Source: Rhodoblastus sp963703385 (lineage in GTDB: Bacteria; Pseudomonadota; Alphaproteobacteria; Rhizobiales; Beijerinckiaceae). Taken from it: a DNA stretch of 64,000 nt. Each line of letters starts with the position of its first letter. The first letter of the stretch is position 1. Shown here piece after piece: positions 1-11,045 of this stretch. The DNA lies in NCBI GenBank assembly GCA_963703385.1, contig OY969816.1:3844001-3908000 (forward strand), written 5' to 3'. The position numbers and the translations under genes are program-made. The notes below the pieces were generated by a model. The model saw only the letters and a list, made by a program, of their open reading frames with translations. It had not been told where the DNA came from and did not search any database.

Positions 1-1245
<1,245 letters not shown>

Positions 1246-1385
1246 ATTAATCAACGTCCATCAATCTGGACGCGATCAAAAACCATCTCTTGCTTCGAGC
1301 CTTCTCTCTCATCAACCCCAAAAGTTGCTCAACTTTCTGGATCGGGCGATGAGCAGAAAAAGAAGGCTTCTGTTTGTCTTTCGCC

Positions 1386-1504
1386 GGCCTGGTGGCTCTT
1401 GCGAAGTGGCCAGACCCGATCCCATCCCGAACTCGGCCGTCAAACGCTTCAGCGCCAATGGTACTTTGTCTCAAGACACGGGAGAGTAGGTCGCCGCCAG
1501 GCCT
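1386..1504 (+). rRNA. rrf: 5S rRNA
   Basis: A 5S rRNA of about 118 bases follows the 23S by roughly 140 bases. The terminal helix closes between ggcctgg at 1386-1392 and ccaggcc at 1497-1503. The internal gaagtggccagacccgatcc and ggagagtaggtcgccgcc blocks are typical of alphaproteobacterial 5S RNAs. End positions are accurate to within a few bases. Confidence 0.93.
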
Positions 1505-1546
1505 GCCAAAGACAAACAAATCCCTCCTCACAAACCCAACAACGTC

Positions 1547-1573
1547 AACAGCGGCCCCCTAAAGGCCGCTGTT
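1547..1573 (+). terminator. Hairpin after 5S rRNA
   Basis: A perfect 10-bp stem (aacagcggcc / ggccgctgtt) with a 7-base loop lies about 45 bases after the 5S gene. No U-tract follows, and tRNA-fMet lies downstream in the same orientation. It could be a processing or pausing structure rather than a true terminator. Confidence 0.4.
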
Positions 1574-1584
1574 CGCGCTTCCAC

Positions 1585-1630
1585 AGCATATTCCCGAAAA
1601 GTTGGTAGACTTTTCGGAGTAGAATATGCG
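1585..1630. repeat. Palindromic repeat between 5S and tRNA-fMet
   Basis: A 46-bp interrupted palindrome has outer arms agcatattc / gaatatgc and inner arms ccgaaaagt / acttttcgg. It is a diverged copy of the unit repeated four times between coxL and coxD (32171-32418), so it belongs to a dispersed family. It resembles in layout the palindromic intergenic elements known from rhizobia (arms gagcatga.../...tcatgctc). The family assignment is inference. Confidence 0.75.
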
Positions 1631-1649
1631 TCTCTCATACGCCAATCAC

Positions 1650-2555
<906 letters not shown>

Positions 2556-2573
2556 CGCGGGTCATATCAACTG

Positions 2574-2813
2574 TCATTTTCCCCGCCTTGGACGCCGGCG
2601 CGCGGACGCCTTGGCTTCTGAAGCGTCGACATTTGTCGTCAGCGGCCGCAGCCTATCTTTGACCGAGGCCTGGTGCTCGGCAAGCCTCTGGCTCGCCTTG
2701 ATCGCGTTGGCCAGATTGTAGTGTCGCTCGCCGACCTCGGGCGAGGCGTGCTGCAGCACGCCGGGAATGAGGCCGATTTGCTCGGGGCGCCCACACGGCG
2801 CTCGCATGGCCAA
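2574..2813 (-). pseudogene. Tyrosine integrase C-terminal fragment
   Basis: About 79 residues with the end-motif of tyrosine recombinases: a box II histidine in LQHASPEVGERHYNLA followed by the presumed tyrosine nucleophile in the same motif. The N-terminal arm-binding and core domains and the catalytic Arg-Lys part are missing. It abuts the serine recombinase remnant, so two kinds of integrase have decayed at the same tRNA. The start shown is only the first in-frame start and has no meaning as a gene start. Confidence 0.55.
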
Positions 2814-2820
2814 ATCGTTG

Positions 2821-3234
2821 TCAGTCTTGCGCTGACGCGCCTTTCCGCACTGTGCGCACCCGGCTGCGCCAGGCGTCCTCTGAAAATACCAGTTCTAACG
2901 GCCTGCCCGCTGCAGTGAGGAAGCGAATGAAGGGGCCCGTGGCGATCCCCTCATTGGGTCGGTTGGGCCCGCGGACGGAGGTTGCGGGCTTCTTGCCGGT
3001 AATTTTGTGATATGCGGTCATCATCGCGGCCACCCAGTCGTCGATCTCGATATCGCCGCGATTCCCTTCCGCCACGGTCAACTTCCCGACCTCGGCAGTC
3101 TCGGCGGACGCCTTCGTTGCGCGGCGGCTCAGTTCTGCCGCTGCTGCGACGGCTTCCATGATCTCCGCCAAAGGGGCGATGCGTTGCGTCGCTCGCACGA
3201 GAGGCGTCGCATCGTGATCGTCCATCAAAATCAT
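2821..3234 (-). CDS. Hypothetical island protein (137 aa)
   Basis: Not recognised. The protein is soluble with no signal peptide or membrane segment. It has an Ala/Glu-rich helical stretch around residues 20-50 and a basic C-terminus. It overlaps the upstream gene by the 4 bases ATGA (3231-3234), which implies translational coupling. The pair lies directly upstream of the integrase fragments in the same direction, so it is probably cargo or accessory DNA of the decayed island. Confidence 0.6.
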   Translation of the reverse strand: MILMDDHDATPLVRATQRIAPLAEIMEAVAAAAELSRRATKASAETAEVGKLTVAEGNRGDIEIDDWVAAMMTAYHKITGKKPATSVRGPNRPNEGIATGPFIRFLTAAGRPLELVFSEDAWRSRVRTVRKGASAQD

Positions 3235-3548
3235 GGCGTCGAAAATTTGGGATCGCCGGGACCGTCAACCGCCTCACTGAGGTTAACAACGCCCAGGTTC
3301 TTCAATAGCCGGCGAGCGCTCTTCGCGATTTGATCGAGCTTCCGGCGCAAGGTGGATGGAGCGGCACGGTCTGGCGAAGCCTGATCCAGCCGATACCAAC
3401 GGGCTGCCGCTTCGAACAATTGCGCATGCTTCGCAACCGCCTCGGCCTCCATGCCGATGGCGGCGGCGATCTGCTCGAAATTGTCGTGCGTGTATGTGGC
3501 CACCAGCGTGCGGGTTTTTGGAGTTTGACCGAATTGCCGTCTCGCCAT
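3231..3548 (-). CDS. Hypothetical island protein (105 aa)
   Basis: Not recognised. The 105-residue soluble protein has two predicted helices; it starts MARRQFGQTPKTRTLVATYT and ends with a Pro/Gly-rich tail. The start is well supported by a strong ribosome site (gggaggtga) just upstream on the minus strand, ending 3 bases before the ATG at 3548. It is the first gene of a coupled pair with 2821-3234. The conservation of start signal and overlap suggests a real operon rather than random ORFs. Confidence 0.6.
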   Translation of the reverse strand: MARRQFGQTPKTRTLVATYTHDNFEQIAAAIGMEAEAVAKHAQLFEAAARWYRLDQASPDRAAPSTLRRKLDQIAKSARRLLKNLGVVNLSEAVDGPGDPKFSTP

Positions 3549-3858
3549 GATTCACCTCCCGTCTCATCAAACACCATTTTTTTGGCGTTCACGAAACTGG
3601 CGGGGGGCCGGTCGTTCGTCTTGAACGGTAGAGTTGGGTGGAATCCGATCGTAGGTCGAAAGACTGGTCAAGGATCGACAGCGGTCAGGACGGCACTGGC
3701 AAGGATGCGCCAGATGCGGAAATGCACGGTTGGTCGGCCCGGATTCCGGAGACCGCTCCCGAAACCCCGGTCTACCGCGTTCACTATCACGATAGCGAAG
3801 CGGCCGTTCCGCCTGAGCGGATAGCCGGCTTTTCAGTTCCCGGCGAGAATCAACATCG
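3549..3858. other. Intergenic region, nothing recognised
   Basis: About 310 bases separate two leftward genes. Short ORFs exist but none shows a ribosome site or recognisable protein. No hairpin with a U-tract was seen. It may hold the promoter of the 3548 gene. Confidence 0.4.
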
Positions 3859-4545
3859 TCACCCTTTATTGCCGAACGAACGCGGCGCCCAATCGAGCAT
3901 CTGGCGGACGCCGGGAATGGATTTGGCGAAGGCGCTCACGCCATGGCGGAAATTTTCGCGCCACGCATACCATTCCGAATCGACGTAACACAATTGCACG
4001 CTCATGCGTTTGCCTTTTTGCGGCAAAAACCCGTGCCAGGAATGGTCGCATACGCGGAACATCAGCATATTGCCGAACACAGGCGGGAATTCGAAAGCGT
4101 AATCGTCACGGTCGTTGCTGCGCAGAACACGCAACTGGCCGTGTTCATACGGCCATTCTTCGCTAAACCCCAGAAGAACGGTGATGATCTTGTGTTTGGA
4201 GTCCGTATGGGCATAGCCTTCATTGTAATGGCCCGTCGTGTTGCCCATCATGACGATGGACGCCGGATACTCGCTGAGATCCATATCGAATTTTTGCTCG
4301 ACCAGCCGGCGAAAACGAACGCTCATCAGGTCGCGCATGCAAGCGTCGAAGATAGGTCCATAGCGCAGGCTGGGCAGCGCATAGCTGCCGCGGTCGGGAA
4401 TGACCGGCGCATCCACCAGCACCTCGCGCTTGTGGCCGTCGCTGATCACGTGCTCGATGAAGACGAAATCGTATGGGTCGCGACGCAGCTCCGCCGCCCT
4501 GATGACGGCTTCATCGAGCATTGCGAGCGGAGGATCGTTCAACAT
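3859..4545 (-). CDS. 2OG-Fe(II) oxygenase-like protein B
   Basis: A 228-residue protein with the signature of Fe(II)/2-oxoglutarate oxygenases. The HxD motif is at residues 113-115 (AHTDSKHKI), the distal histidine at about 168 (DHSWHG), and a likely 2-oxoglutarate-binding arginine at about 180 (KRMSVQLCYV). Such enzymes hydroxylate or otherwise oxidise a substrate using O2 and 2-oxoglutarate; the substrate here is unknown. Start ATG 4545 has an upstream AAAAGGG. It lies 14 bases after the chorismatase-like gene and is the last gene of a three-part operon. It shares the HSWHG block with the oxygenase at 5854-6591, so the two are probably paralogues. Confidence 0.75.
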   Translation of the reverse strand: MLNDPPLAMLDEAVIRAAELRRDPYDFVFIEHVISDGHKREVLVDAPVIPDRGSYALPSLRYGPIFDACMRDLMSVRFRRLVEQKFDMDLSEYPASIVMMGNTTGHYNEGYAHTDSKHKIITVLLGFSEEWPYEHGQLRVLRSNDRDDYAFEFPPVFGNMLMFRVCDHSWHGFLPQKGKRMSVQLCYVDSEWYAWRENFRHGVSAFAKSIPGVRQMLDWAPRSFGNKG

Positions 4546-4559
4546 TCAAAAACCCTTTT

Positions 4560-5219
4560 CTAAAAGGACGGCAGATGCGGCGCATCGTTGCCCGTGATGG
4601 CGACGCCCTCAACCTCGATCAGCCACGCGGGCCGGCAGACCGGCCCTTCGACGATGATCCGCGGCACATTCGGCATACGTTCGCGCAGATAGGCGTTGAC
4701 GGCGGCAAAATCGGCGGCGTCGCGCAGGTATACGAGGAGATACATCATATCGTCCAGCGTCGCTGCGCCTGAACGCAACAACGCGTCGGTGTTTTCGAGA
4801 GCGCGCTCAAGCTGAAGCAGAACGTCGCCGGGATGGACCACGTCGCCGGCCTTGTCAATGCTGGCCGTGCCGGAGATGAAGTGATGGGCGCGGTCGGCGT
4901 AAGCGATTCGCGTGCCGCGCTCGAAAGTGACGCTATAGTCCTTGGTCGGGCACAGGCGCTCGAAATCGTTCAGATAGGAAGTCTGCCCCTTGACGAGGTC
5001 GATGTTGGAATAGGCGTCCATCGACACAAGGTCATGACGGTGGGCGCAGGCGCCCTGAATGCCGGTGCTGGCGATGTAATGCGTGTCGGCGGAAAGGCCG
5101 TGTTCGTGGAACAACTCGCGGCGGCTGTCGACCATGCCTTTGTAAAAGACGTCGACGTCCTTCATATAAAGCCAGGTCCGCACGCAATGATCAGAAAGAG
5201 TTCGCGCCGAATTTGCCAA
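4560..5219 (-). pseudogene. Chorismatase/Rid-like protein, C-terminal half
   Basis: This is the larger part of a two-domain YjgF/Rid-fold protein resembling the FkbO/Hyg5 chorismatases, which cleave chorismate. Family-like stretches are VRTWLYMKDVD, ASTGIQG, SGTASIDKAGDVVHPGDV and VCRPAWLIEVEG. Its frame opens at a TTG (5219) inside the end of the upstream frame (5191-5769). Skipping one base at TTC-TGA gives the continuous join GANSF-DHCVRTWLY, so both ORFs were one gene. The alternatives are a coupled split gene, a +1 programmed frameshift or a sequencing error. Chorismatase activity is not proven; a different Rid enzyme is possible. Confidence 0.6.
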
Positions 5220-5769
5220 GCGTACGGATCAGTTCTTCGAAAATTTCGTGCGTCTGCGTCGCCGAGGAAATGGAGGTGTCGCGGTCGCCGCAGCAAAGCC
5301 GCGTGCTCCACAGGTGGCGATGTCCGTTCTTGGTCACCAGGAGATGCCGCGGCGAAAGGCGTTTTTTGGCGATCGGCGTTTTATCGACGATATGATGCGC
5401 CAGAAGCGCAATCTTTGCGTCCGGCAACGGCGGCTGTTGCACGATCGAGACGGCCACCTCCTCCTCGACAAGCGGACTCTCTCGCACCAGCGCCGCTTGG
5501 TTCAAAACGTCGCTCAGAAAGACACGGCGAAACACCGCCGTCTCCGGCGCCAGACCCAGCTCTTTCTGCGCTTCCCGATAACGCTCCTGCACGAACTCGA
5601 GCTGTTCATGGAAATTGCCGCCGGCGGCGGATTCGACGCAGATAAAATGTTCGGAGCCGCCGGCGGCGCCGTGAAAGCTGCGGCTCGATACGAAATCCGG
5701 CCGCGACATCAAGAGGCCGCCCGCCGCGCTTTTGCCCGATTGTTTCGAAGTTTCTGCCGCAGCACCCAC
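5191..5769 (-). pseudogene. Chorismatase/Rid-like protein, N-terminal half
   Basis: This is the N-terminal part of the same protein as 4560-5219. It ends at a TGA (5191-5193) just after the conserved helix QTHEIFEELIRTLGKFGANS, where FkbO/Hyg5-type proteins continue into VRTW. The GTG start at 5769 has AAGGG eight bases upstream; an ATG at 5709 is the alternative. It lies 84 bases after the 5854-6591 oxygenase. The downstream frame is +1 relative to this one, as expected from one extra T in TTC(T)GATCAT. Function as for the C-terminal half; the broken product is probably inactive unless the frameshift is bypassed. Confidence 0.55.
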
Positions 5770-5853
5770 ATTTGAGCCCTTTTGTCGGTAATCGAATGCA
5801 ACTCGGAACGCGATGAAAAGACACGGCGAAAGCGTAATTGCGCCAGTCCCTCG

Positions 5854-6591
5854 TCACGCGTGGAGGCGGTGGCCATCCGGGTCCTTGCCGCGAACGCGCC
5901 GCCACCAGACCTGGAAGGTGGGGATGTTGACCGTCACGATGAACAGCTTGCGGTAGACCCCCGGGTCCGGGGAGCGAAGCGGCTCGACGCCATGCCAGGA
6001 ATGCTCCGTTCGCTGGAACAGCAAACTGCCGTTTTTCCGCAGGTCCAGGGAAGCGGCGACCTTCAGGTCCTTGAAGCCAGGCGCCGAATGCGCCTTGTAG
6101 CGCCTTTCGTCGTCGAGAATGAGGATGTCGCCGCCCCATTCGCGCGGCCAGTCCTCATCGTCGGCGAAAAAGAAGATATGGGTCGCGAGCTTGCGTCGGG
6201 CGTCGCAATGCGGCGAGACGGAGCAACCTTGCCATGCATAGTACCATTCCATCGTGAGGATGATCTTCTGATCCGGCGTCAGCCGCAACATCCGGCGGAG
6301 AAAGGAATCATAGGCCTTGCTGTGAAGCTCGGCGATGAATTCCTTCCATGGCTGGGCGCAATCCATCCCTTCGCTATAGTGCAAAATGCCGCGGTCGTGC
6401 GGGCCTTGACCGTGGGCTCGCTTCACGCCCACATTGAGATGAAATTTCGAAATATCGGGAATTGTGTCGCGGAGCGCGTTCCACCCTTCGTCCGTCAGAG
6501 TGCCGCGCATGTGGGCCCAGGGATAGGGATTCTGCGCCTGGAACGATTCGGCTGAGACGCCGTCGAGACAAGCAAAGTTGAGATAGTTCAT
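5854..6591 (-). CDS. 2OG-Fe(II) oxygenase-like protein A
   Basis: A 245-residue protein with an HxD iron-binding motif at residues 128-130 (SPHCDARRK), a distal histidine near 197 (EHSWHGVEPL) and an arginine near 214 (YRKLFIVTV) that would bind 2-oxoglutarate. It is the first gene of the leftward operon with the chorismatase-like gene and oxygenase B. The ATG at 6591 has AAGG upstream. The shared HSWHG block with oxygenase B suggests duplication, but the two proteins differ widely elsewhere, so they may act on different substrates or successive steps. The substrate is unknown. Confidence 0.75.
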   Translation of the reverse strand: MNYLNFACLDGVSAESFQAQNPYPWAHMRGTLTDEGWNALRDTIPDISKFHLNVGVKRAHGQGPHDRGILHYSEGMDCAQPWKEFIAELHSKAYDSFLRRMLRLTPDQKIILTMEWYYAWQGCSVSPHCDARRKLATHIFFFADDEDWPREWGGDILILDDERRYKAHSAPGFKDLKVAASLDLRKNGSLLFQRTEHSWHGVEPLRSPDPGVYRKLFIVTVNIPTFQVWWRRVRGKDPDGHRLHA

Positions 6592-7020
6592 TCGCCTTCG
6601 ATCGACCTGAGCAGGTCGCCGCCTCTATGATCCGCGGTGTAAACCCGACAGAGTATGGGGATGTTTAGATCGCAAACCCCAAAATGAAGGGTAATGTCGT
6701 CTCAACGCCTCCGCCCACTAAGGCCTGCGCATGGACCAGAACTCCGCCCCGACGAGCGAATATAGCTGCCGCCGGCACGTGCGCCTTGACCAAAATCAAA
6801 GACTCGATCCGCATTTGGAGACCCCCAAAAACCTCGCGGACTACGGGGCGCTCTGTTTCATTGCGCCGTGATGCGGAGGGGCGGAACGGAGACCAATGAA
6901 AGTGTCAAACGGCGCAACGAAACCTTCGCTACTGTCCATGGCTGAGCGGTCATTGGGACCATGACTGGAATCCGCTGGAGGCGATAACAGTCTATCCGAC
7001 CTGGAATTTCCGCCTTGGGT
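6592..7020. other. Upstream region of oxygenase operon / 5' exon of intron
   Basis: About 430 bases lie between the oxygenase A start and the intron. No protein was recognised. It must hold the oxygenase operon promoter. The last bases before 7021 (cgccttgggt) form the 5' exon, expected to pair with the intron's EBS sequences. Confidence 0.45.
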
Positions 7021-7516
7021 GTGCGCCGTGAGAAGGCGGCGCTTTTCCAGTGGGTGCAAATCCCACCCGGCGACCGCTCCAGCCGGAAGCAACCGGAGCA
7101 GGCATGGAGGCGACGAAATGTCTGAAGCCTTCGGATAGCTGGTCACGTTTTCGGTGACAGCGCGAGTGTGCGGGCAGCAACGTGAGTGAACGCTGAGCAA
7201 ACCTCGAAAAGGACGATGTGCAGGCCGACCCGGCAACCCTTCCGGGGAAGGCTGACATAGATGGGTGAGTAAGAGCGACGAGTACGCCCATCTGCTGCAC
7301 CGGGGTAGTGGCGGCAGCACGCACACAAGGAAAGCGCACGCAACACGGGAAGCCTCATAGCGTGGTCAGGGATGATCAACCGGACGCCCGCGAGGGACAG
7401 GTCGGGCGCTAAGAGGTGGCGGAGGGGTTCGTAGTACCGATGAAGCCGGGTAATTCCGGTGGAGGGAAGGGACCTCAGTTCAAGACAGACGCAGCAAGCG
7501 ATGAGGGACGTGGAGA

Positions 7517-8848
7517 TTGGGCAACCTATCAACTCCGAAAACTGTTCAGAAATTGCAGATAGCGTTGCACGCGAAAGCGAAGGCAGAAGCCGGCTATCGC
7601 TTTTACGCCCTGTACGACAAGATCAGCCGCGAGGATATTCTGGCGCACGCCTATGCCCAGTGCCGCTCCAACAAGGGCGCGCCGGGCGTTGACGGTCAGG
7701 ACTTCGCCGATGTCGAGGCTTATGGGGTCGAGCGGTGGCTGGGCGAACTGGCGCTTGCGCTCAGACAGGAGACCTACCAACCGGACCCGATCAGAAGAGT
7801 GTTCATACCGAAGGCCAACGGCAAACTCAGGCCGCTGGGCATCTCGACCTTGCGGGATCGGGTCTGCATGACAGCAGCGATGCTGGTGCTGGAGCCGATC
7901 TTTGAAGCCGATCTTCCACCGGAATTATACGCCTACCGTCCCGGGCGAAACGCCCAGCAGGCGGTGGTCGAGGTGGAGGAGCAGCTGTTTCGCGGCCACC
8001 CGGAAGTCGTAGACGCCGACCTCGCGGACTACTTCGGGAGCATTCCACACACCGACCTCCTCAAATCGGTGGCGCGCCGGATCGTTGATCGGCGCGTGCT
8101 GCATCTCATCAAGATGTGGCTGGACTGCCCCGTTGAAGAAACCGACAGGCGCGGCCGGAAAACACGCACGACCGAAGCCCGCGACCAGCGGCGCGGCATC
8201 CCGCAGGGCTCACCCATCTCACCGCTGCTGGCGAATCTATACATGCGCCGGTTCGTGCTGGGATGGAAGAAGCTCGGGCTGGAGCGAAGCCTCGGCACTC
8301 GGCTCGTGACCTACGCCGACGACCTCGTGATTCTGTGCAGAAAGGGCAAAGCCGCAGAGGCGTTGCAGCGACTGCGCGAAATCATGGGCAAACTGAAGCT
8401 GACGGTCAGCGAGGAAAAGACACGCATCTGCAAGGTGCCGGAAGGCGAGTTTGACTTCCTGGGTTACACGTTCGGGCGGGTGTACTCTCCAACGACCGGA
8501 AAGGCCCGTCTGGCCCTTCGTCCGTCGAAGAAGAGCATCAAGCGGATGGTCGAAAAGGTCCATGTGCTGACAGACCGAGCTCGAACATGGCAGGAGACCA
8601 CAAAGCTGGTGGATGAGTTGAACCGCGCGCTTCGCGGGTGGGCGAACTACTTCAACGTAGGGTCCGTCAGCAAGGCGTATCGCGCGCTCGACAGCTACGC
8701 CGCTGTGCGGTTGCGCCGGTGGTTGCGCTCCAAGCACAAAGTCAGGCGACGCAGGGGCGGGACTTATCCACTCTCGCACCTCTACGGGTACTTCGGGCTC
8801 GTACGGCTGACTTACCGGGGGCGCGACGTGCCGTGGACGAAGGCGTGA
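7517..8848 (+). CDS. ltrA: Group II intron reverse transcriptase/maturase
   Basis: A 443-residue intron-encoded protein. The reverse transcriptase domain spans about residues 55-320, with RT blocks KANGKLRPLGISTLRDRV, AYRPGRN, RRGIPQGSPISPLLANLY and the catalytic YADD near residue 270. A maturase X domain follows (RGWANYF and the basic tail RRRRGGTYPLSHLYGYFG). No HNH endonuclease domain is present at the C-terminus, so target choice would rely on reverse splicing without second-strand cleavage. It starts with TTG at 7517, preceded by gaggg at 7503-7507. It acts with the intron RNA in splicing and retrohoming. Confidence 0.92.
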   Translation: MGNLSTPKTVQKLQIALHAKAKAEAGYRFYALYDKISREDILAHAYAQCRSNKGAPGVDGQDFADVEAYGVERWLGELALALRQETYQPDPIRRVFIPKANGKLRPLGISTLRDRVCMTAAMLVLEPIFEADLPPELYAYRPGRNAQQAVVEVEEQLFRGHPEVVDADLADYFGSIPHTDLLKSVARRIVDRRVLHLIKMWLDCPVEETDRRGRKTRTTEARDQRRGIPQGSPISPLLANLYMRRFVLGWKKLGLERSLGTRLVTYADDLVILCRKGKAAEALQRLREIMGKLKLTVSEEKTRICKVPEGEFDFLGYTFGRVYSPTTGKARLALRPSKKSIKRMVEKVHVLTDRARTWQETTKLVDELNRALRGWANYFNVGSVSKAYRALDSYAAVRLRRWLRSKHKVRRRRGGTYPLSHLYGYFGLVRLTYRGRDVPWTKA

Positions 8849-8860
8849 GGTTTTGTCCGA

Positions 8861-8894
8861 GAGCCGGGTGCGGGAAATCTGCATGCCCGGTTCG
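8861..8894 (+). ncRNA. Group II intron domain V
   Basis: The 34-base catalytic hairpin begins gagccgggtgcgggaaatct and ends gcatgcccggttcg. The AGC-type catalytic triad is in the 5' strand, the tetraloop is gaaa, and the lower stem is gagccggg / cccggttc. It lies 12 bases after the maturase stop codon, the usual position. Confidence 0.88.
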
Positions 8895-9010
8895 ATGAGC
8901 GGGGTGTGGAAACGGGAGCAACGGCCGAGCTATTGAGGCACCGCCAGACGAAAGAGGCGGCAACAGATAGGCTCCACCTAACGCTAACCGCGCCACACTC
9001 CGACTCTACC

Positions 9011-9307
9011 ACGAATAGCGTTCGACCGAAGCAGGGAAAGTCCGCTGACGACGTGATTCTGTTCTCTAATGGGTCAAGGGCTGGCGGCTCAGTTTTGAGC
9101 GAATTCGACGCTTTCGGGGTTGCCTGCGTTCTCTGCGTGCTCGTTCGGCACTTGATGGGGTCAGCTGGGTGTGAAGCGGCTTGGTTGAAATCGCAGCCGG
9201 TCTGCGACCGCATGCTACAGAATCGGCGCCGTCATTCACTCCCTCCCTTGGACGTCGCTCCCACTCGGGAGCTCGGTTCGGCCTCCTGTCTGCTTGCCGG
9301 CGATTGG
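9011..9307. other. Intergenic region after intron
   Basis: About 300 bases of 3' exon and flank. A truncated IS110 gene ends at 9308, so the right part probably includes an IS110 end. No other gene or signal was recognised. Confidence 0.4.
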
Positions 9308-9784
9308 CTACGCCAGCTTGAACTCAGTGCCGTGTTTCAGCATCGCATGCATGATGATGGCGAGCCGTCGGGCGAGCGCGATCCGGGCTTTTCGCATGGT
9401 GGAGCGTTTGGCGATGGCGAAGGCCCAATCCTTGAGCTTCAGCGGCCCCTTGAAGCGCGTCAGCAGCACATTCGCGGCCTCATAAAGAAGCGTCCGCACC
9501 CGGCTGTCGCCGCATTTGGAGATGCTGCCGGTGTAGTCCACCTCGCCTGACTGATAGCGGCGGGGCACGAGCCCAAAATAGGCGCCGATATCGCGCGATC
9601 GCTTGAAGCGTTCGGGGTCGTCGACCGCCGCAGCAAAAGCGAGCGCCGTCAATTGGCCGACGCCTGGAATGGTCATGAGACGGCGGCAGGCGTCGGAGGC
9701 CCTCGTCATCTTTTTGATGTCCGCATCGATCGCGGTGACCGCCGCCATCACGGCGGTCCGCGCCGCGACGAGGCCTTGCATGTC
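9308..9784 (-). pseudogene. IS110-family transposase, C-terminal fragment
   Basis: About 157 residues match the C-terminal (transposase 20) domain of IS110-type DEDD transposases: TIPGVGQLTALAFAAAVDDP, GAYFGLVPRRYQSGEVD and SKCGDSRVRTLLYEAANVLL. The N-terminal DEDD RNase-H-like domain is missing. Its left part runs without a gap into the IS1182 copy at about 9785, so one event joined two broken elements. The conserved C-terminal serine region is present but the protein cannot be active alone. Confidence 0.85.
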
Positions 9785-11045
9785 GGCGGATTGTCATGGC
9801 CTCCGGCATGCGGTCGAGCCTGGCTTGCATCCTGTCGAGCACCGCTTCGTGCTCCCAGCGTTTCTGCCGTTTGACTTTGTCAGACGTGCATTGGGGTTTG
9901 AGCTCGCAGGTCAGGCACGCCGTAAGGTTGCGGTAGTGGTCCATATCGTCACGGCGGTCTGAGCGCACTTTTCCCCTGGTCAGAAACTCGCCCGCCGGGC
10001 AGGTGTAGCGGTCATTCTCGGCGTCGTAGATGAAATCCTGCACCGTGAAGAGACCGCGCTTGGCGTTGACTGAGGTATGCGTCTTGGGAACGTAAGGCAG
10101 CACACCCGTTCCTTCGCAAGCCAGCGCCTCCTCGCCGTTGTAATAACCGCGATCCGCCAGCACGGCGACTTCCTCGCATCCCGTCGCATCGCGCGCCTTG
10201 CCGCCCATGGCCGCCAGTTGGGACCGGTCGGTGCCGACATTGGTCACCTCGTGCGCGACGATCAGATGGTGCTCGGCGTCGACGGCGATCTGAACATTGT
10301 AGCCGACAATGCCCGTGCCCTTGCCGCTGGTCGCCATCGACCGGGCGTCTGGGTCGGTCAGGGAAACCTGCCTGTCGGGCGCTTCCTCGACCTGCCTTTC
10401 CATCGCCTTCAGGGAGTGCATCTGCCGCCGCAGGCCTTCGATCTTCTCCTTGATGCGGGCGGTCTTCGCCTCGGACACGTCGTCGTGCTGCCGGTCGGCG
10501 TGGTCCAACGCGGCCAGGTAGCGCGCAACGCTGGCCTCCACCTGCTCGATGCGCTTGGCGACCTTGGCCACCGTGAAGTTCTTGTCGCGGGTGTTGACGG
10601 CCTTGAACTTACTCCCGTCAACCGCCACGACAGACCGGGTGAACAGGTTGAGCCGGCGACACAGCACGACGAAATGAGTGCAGGCCGCCCGGATCGCCGG
10701 CCCATTGTCACGGCGGAAGTCGGCGACCGTCTTGAAGTCCGGCATCAAGCGGCCGGTCAGCCACATCAACTCGATGTTGCGCTGGGTCTCCCGTTCGAGC
10801 CGGCGACTCGATTGAATGCGATTGAGATAGCCGTAGAGGTAGATCTTCAGCAGGGTCGCTGGATGATAGGCCGGCCGCCCCGTCGCTTCCGGCGCGACAC
10901 CGGCAAAGCCCATCGCCGCCAAGTCCAGTTCGGCAATGAAAACATCAATGACGCGGACCGGATTATCGCCCGTCACATAATCTTCCAAACTGTCAGGGAG
11001 CAGTGTCGCTTGCCGCCGGTCTTCGCCCTCAATGAAACGATTCAT
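9785..11045 (-). pseudogene. IS1182-family transposase, 3'-truncated
   Basis: The frame encodes about 420 residues of a DDE transposase: the N-terminal domain with YHPATLLKIYLYGYLNRI and RRLERETQRNIELMWL, and the catalytic parts VVAVDGSKFKAVN, VLADRGYYNGEE and the Cys-rich CPAGEFLTRGK/CLTCELKPQC region. The last part, present in copy 2 (HPFGTLKAWMG and onward with the conserved catalytic Glu region), is missing. The frame reads on into out-of-frame IS110 sequence and stops at 9480. It should be inactive. Confidence 0.87.

Larger units (their letters stand above)
7021..9010 (+). mobile_element. Group II intron, complete
   Basis: The 5' end GTGCG at 7021 fits the GUGYG consensus. A 34-base domain V is at 8861-8894. 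The base of domain VI is a long-range stem between gagcggggtgtgg (8897-8909) and ccacactccgactc (8993-9006), which puts the 3' end at about 9010. The intron of roughly 1.99 kb encodes one reverse transcriptase/maturase in its domain IV. All parts appear intact, so it may still be a mobile ribozyme. Class assignment and the exact 3' splice site need a covariance search. Confidence 0.85.
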
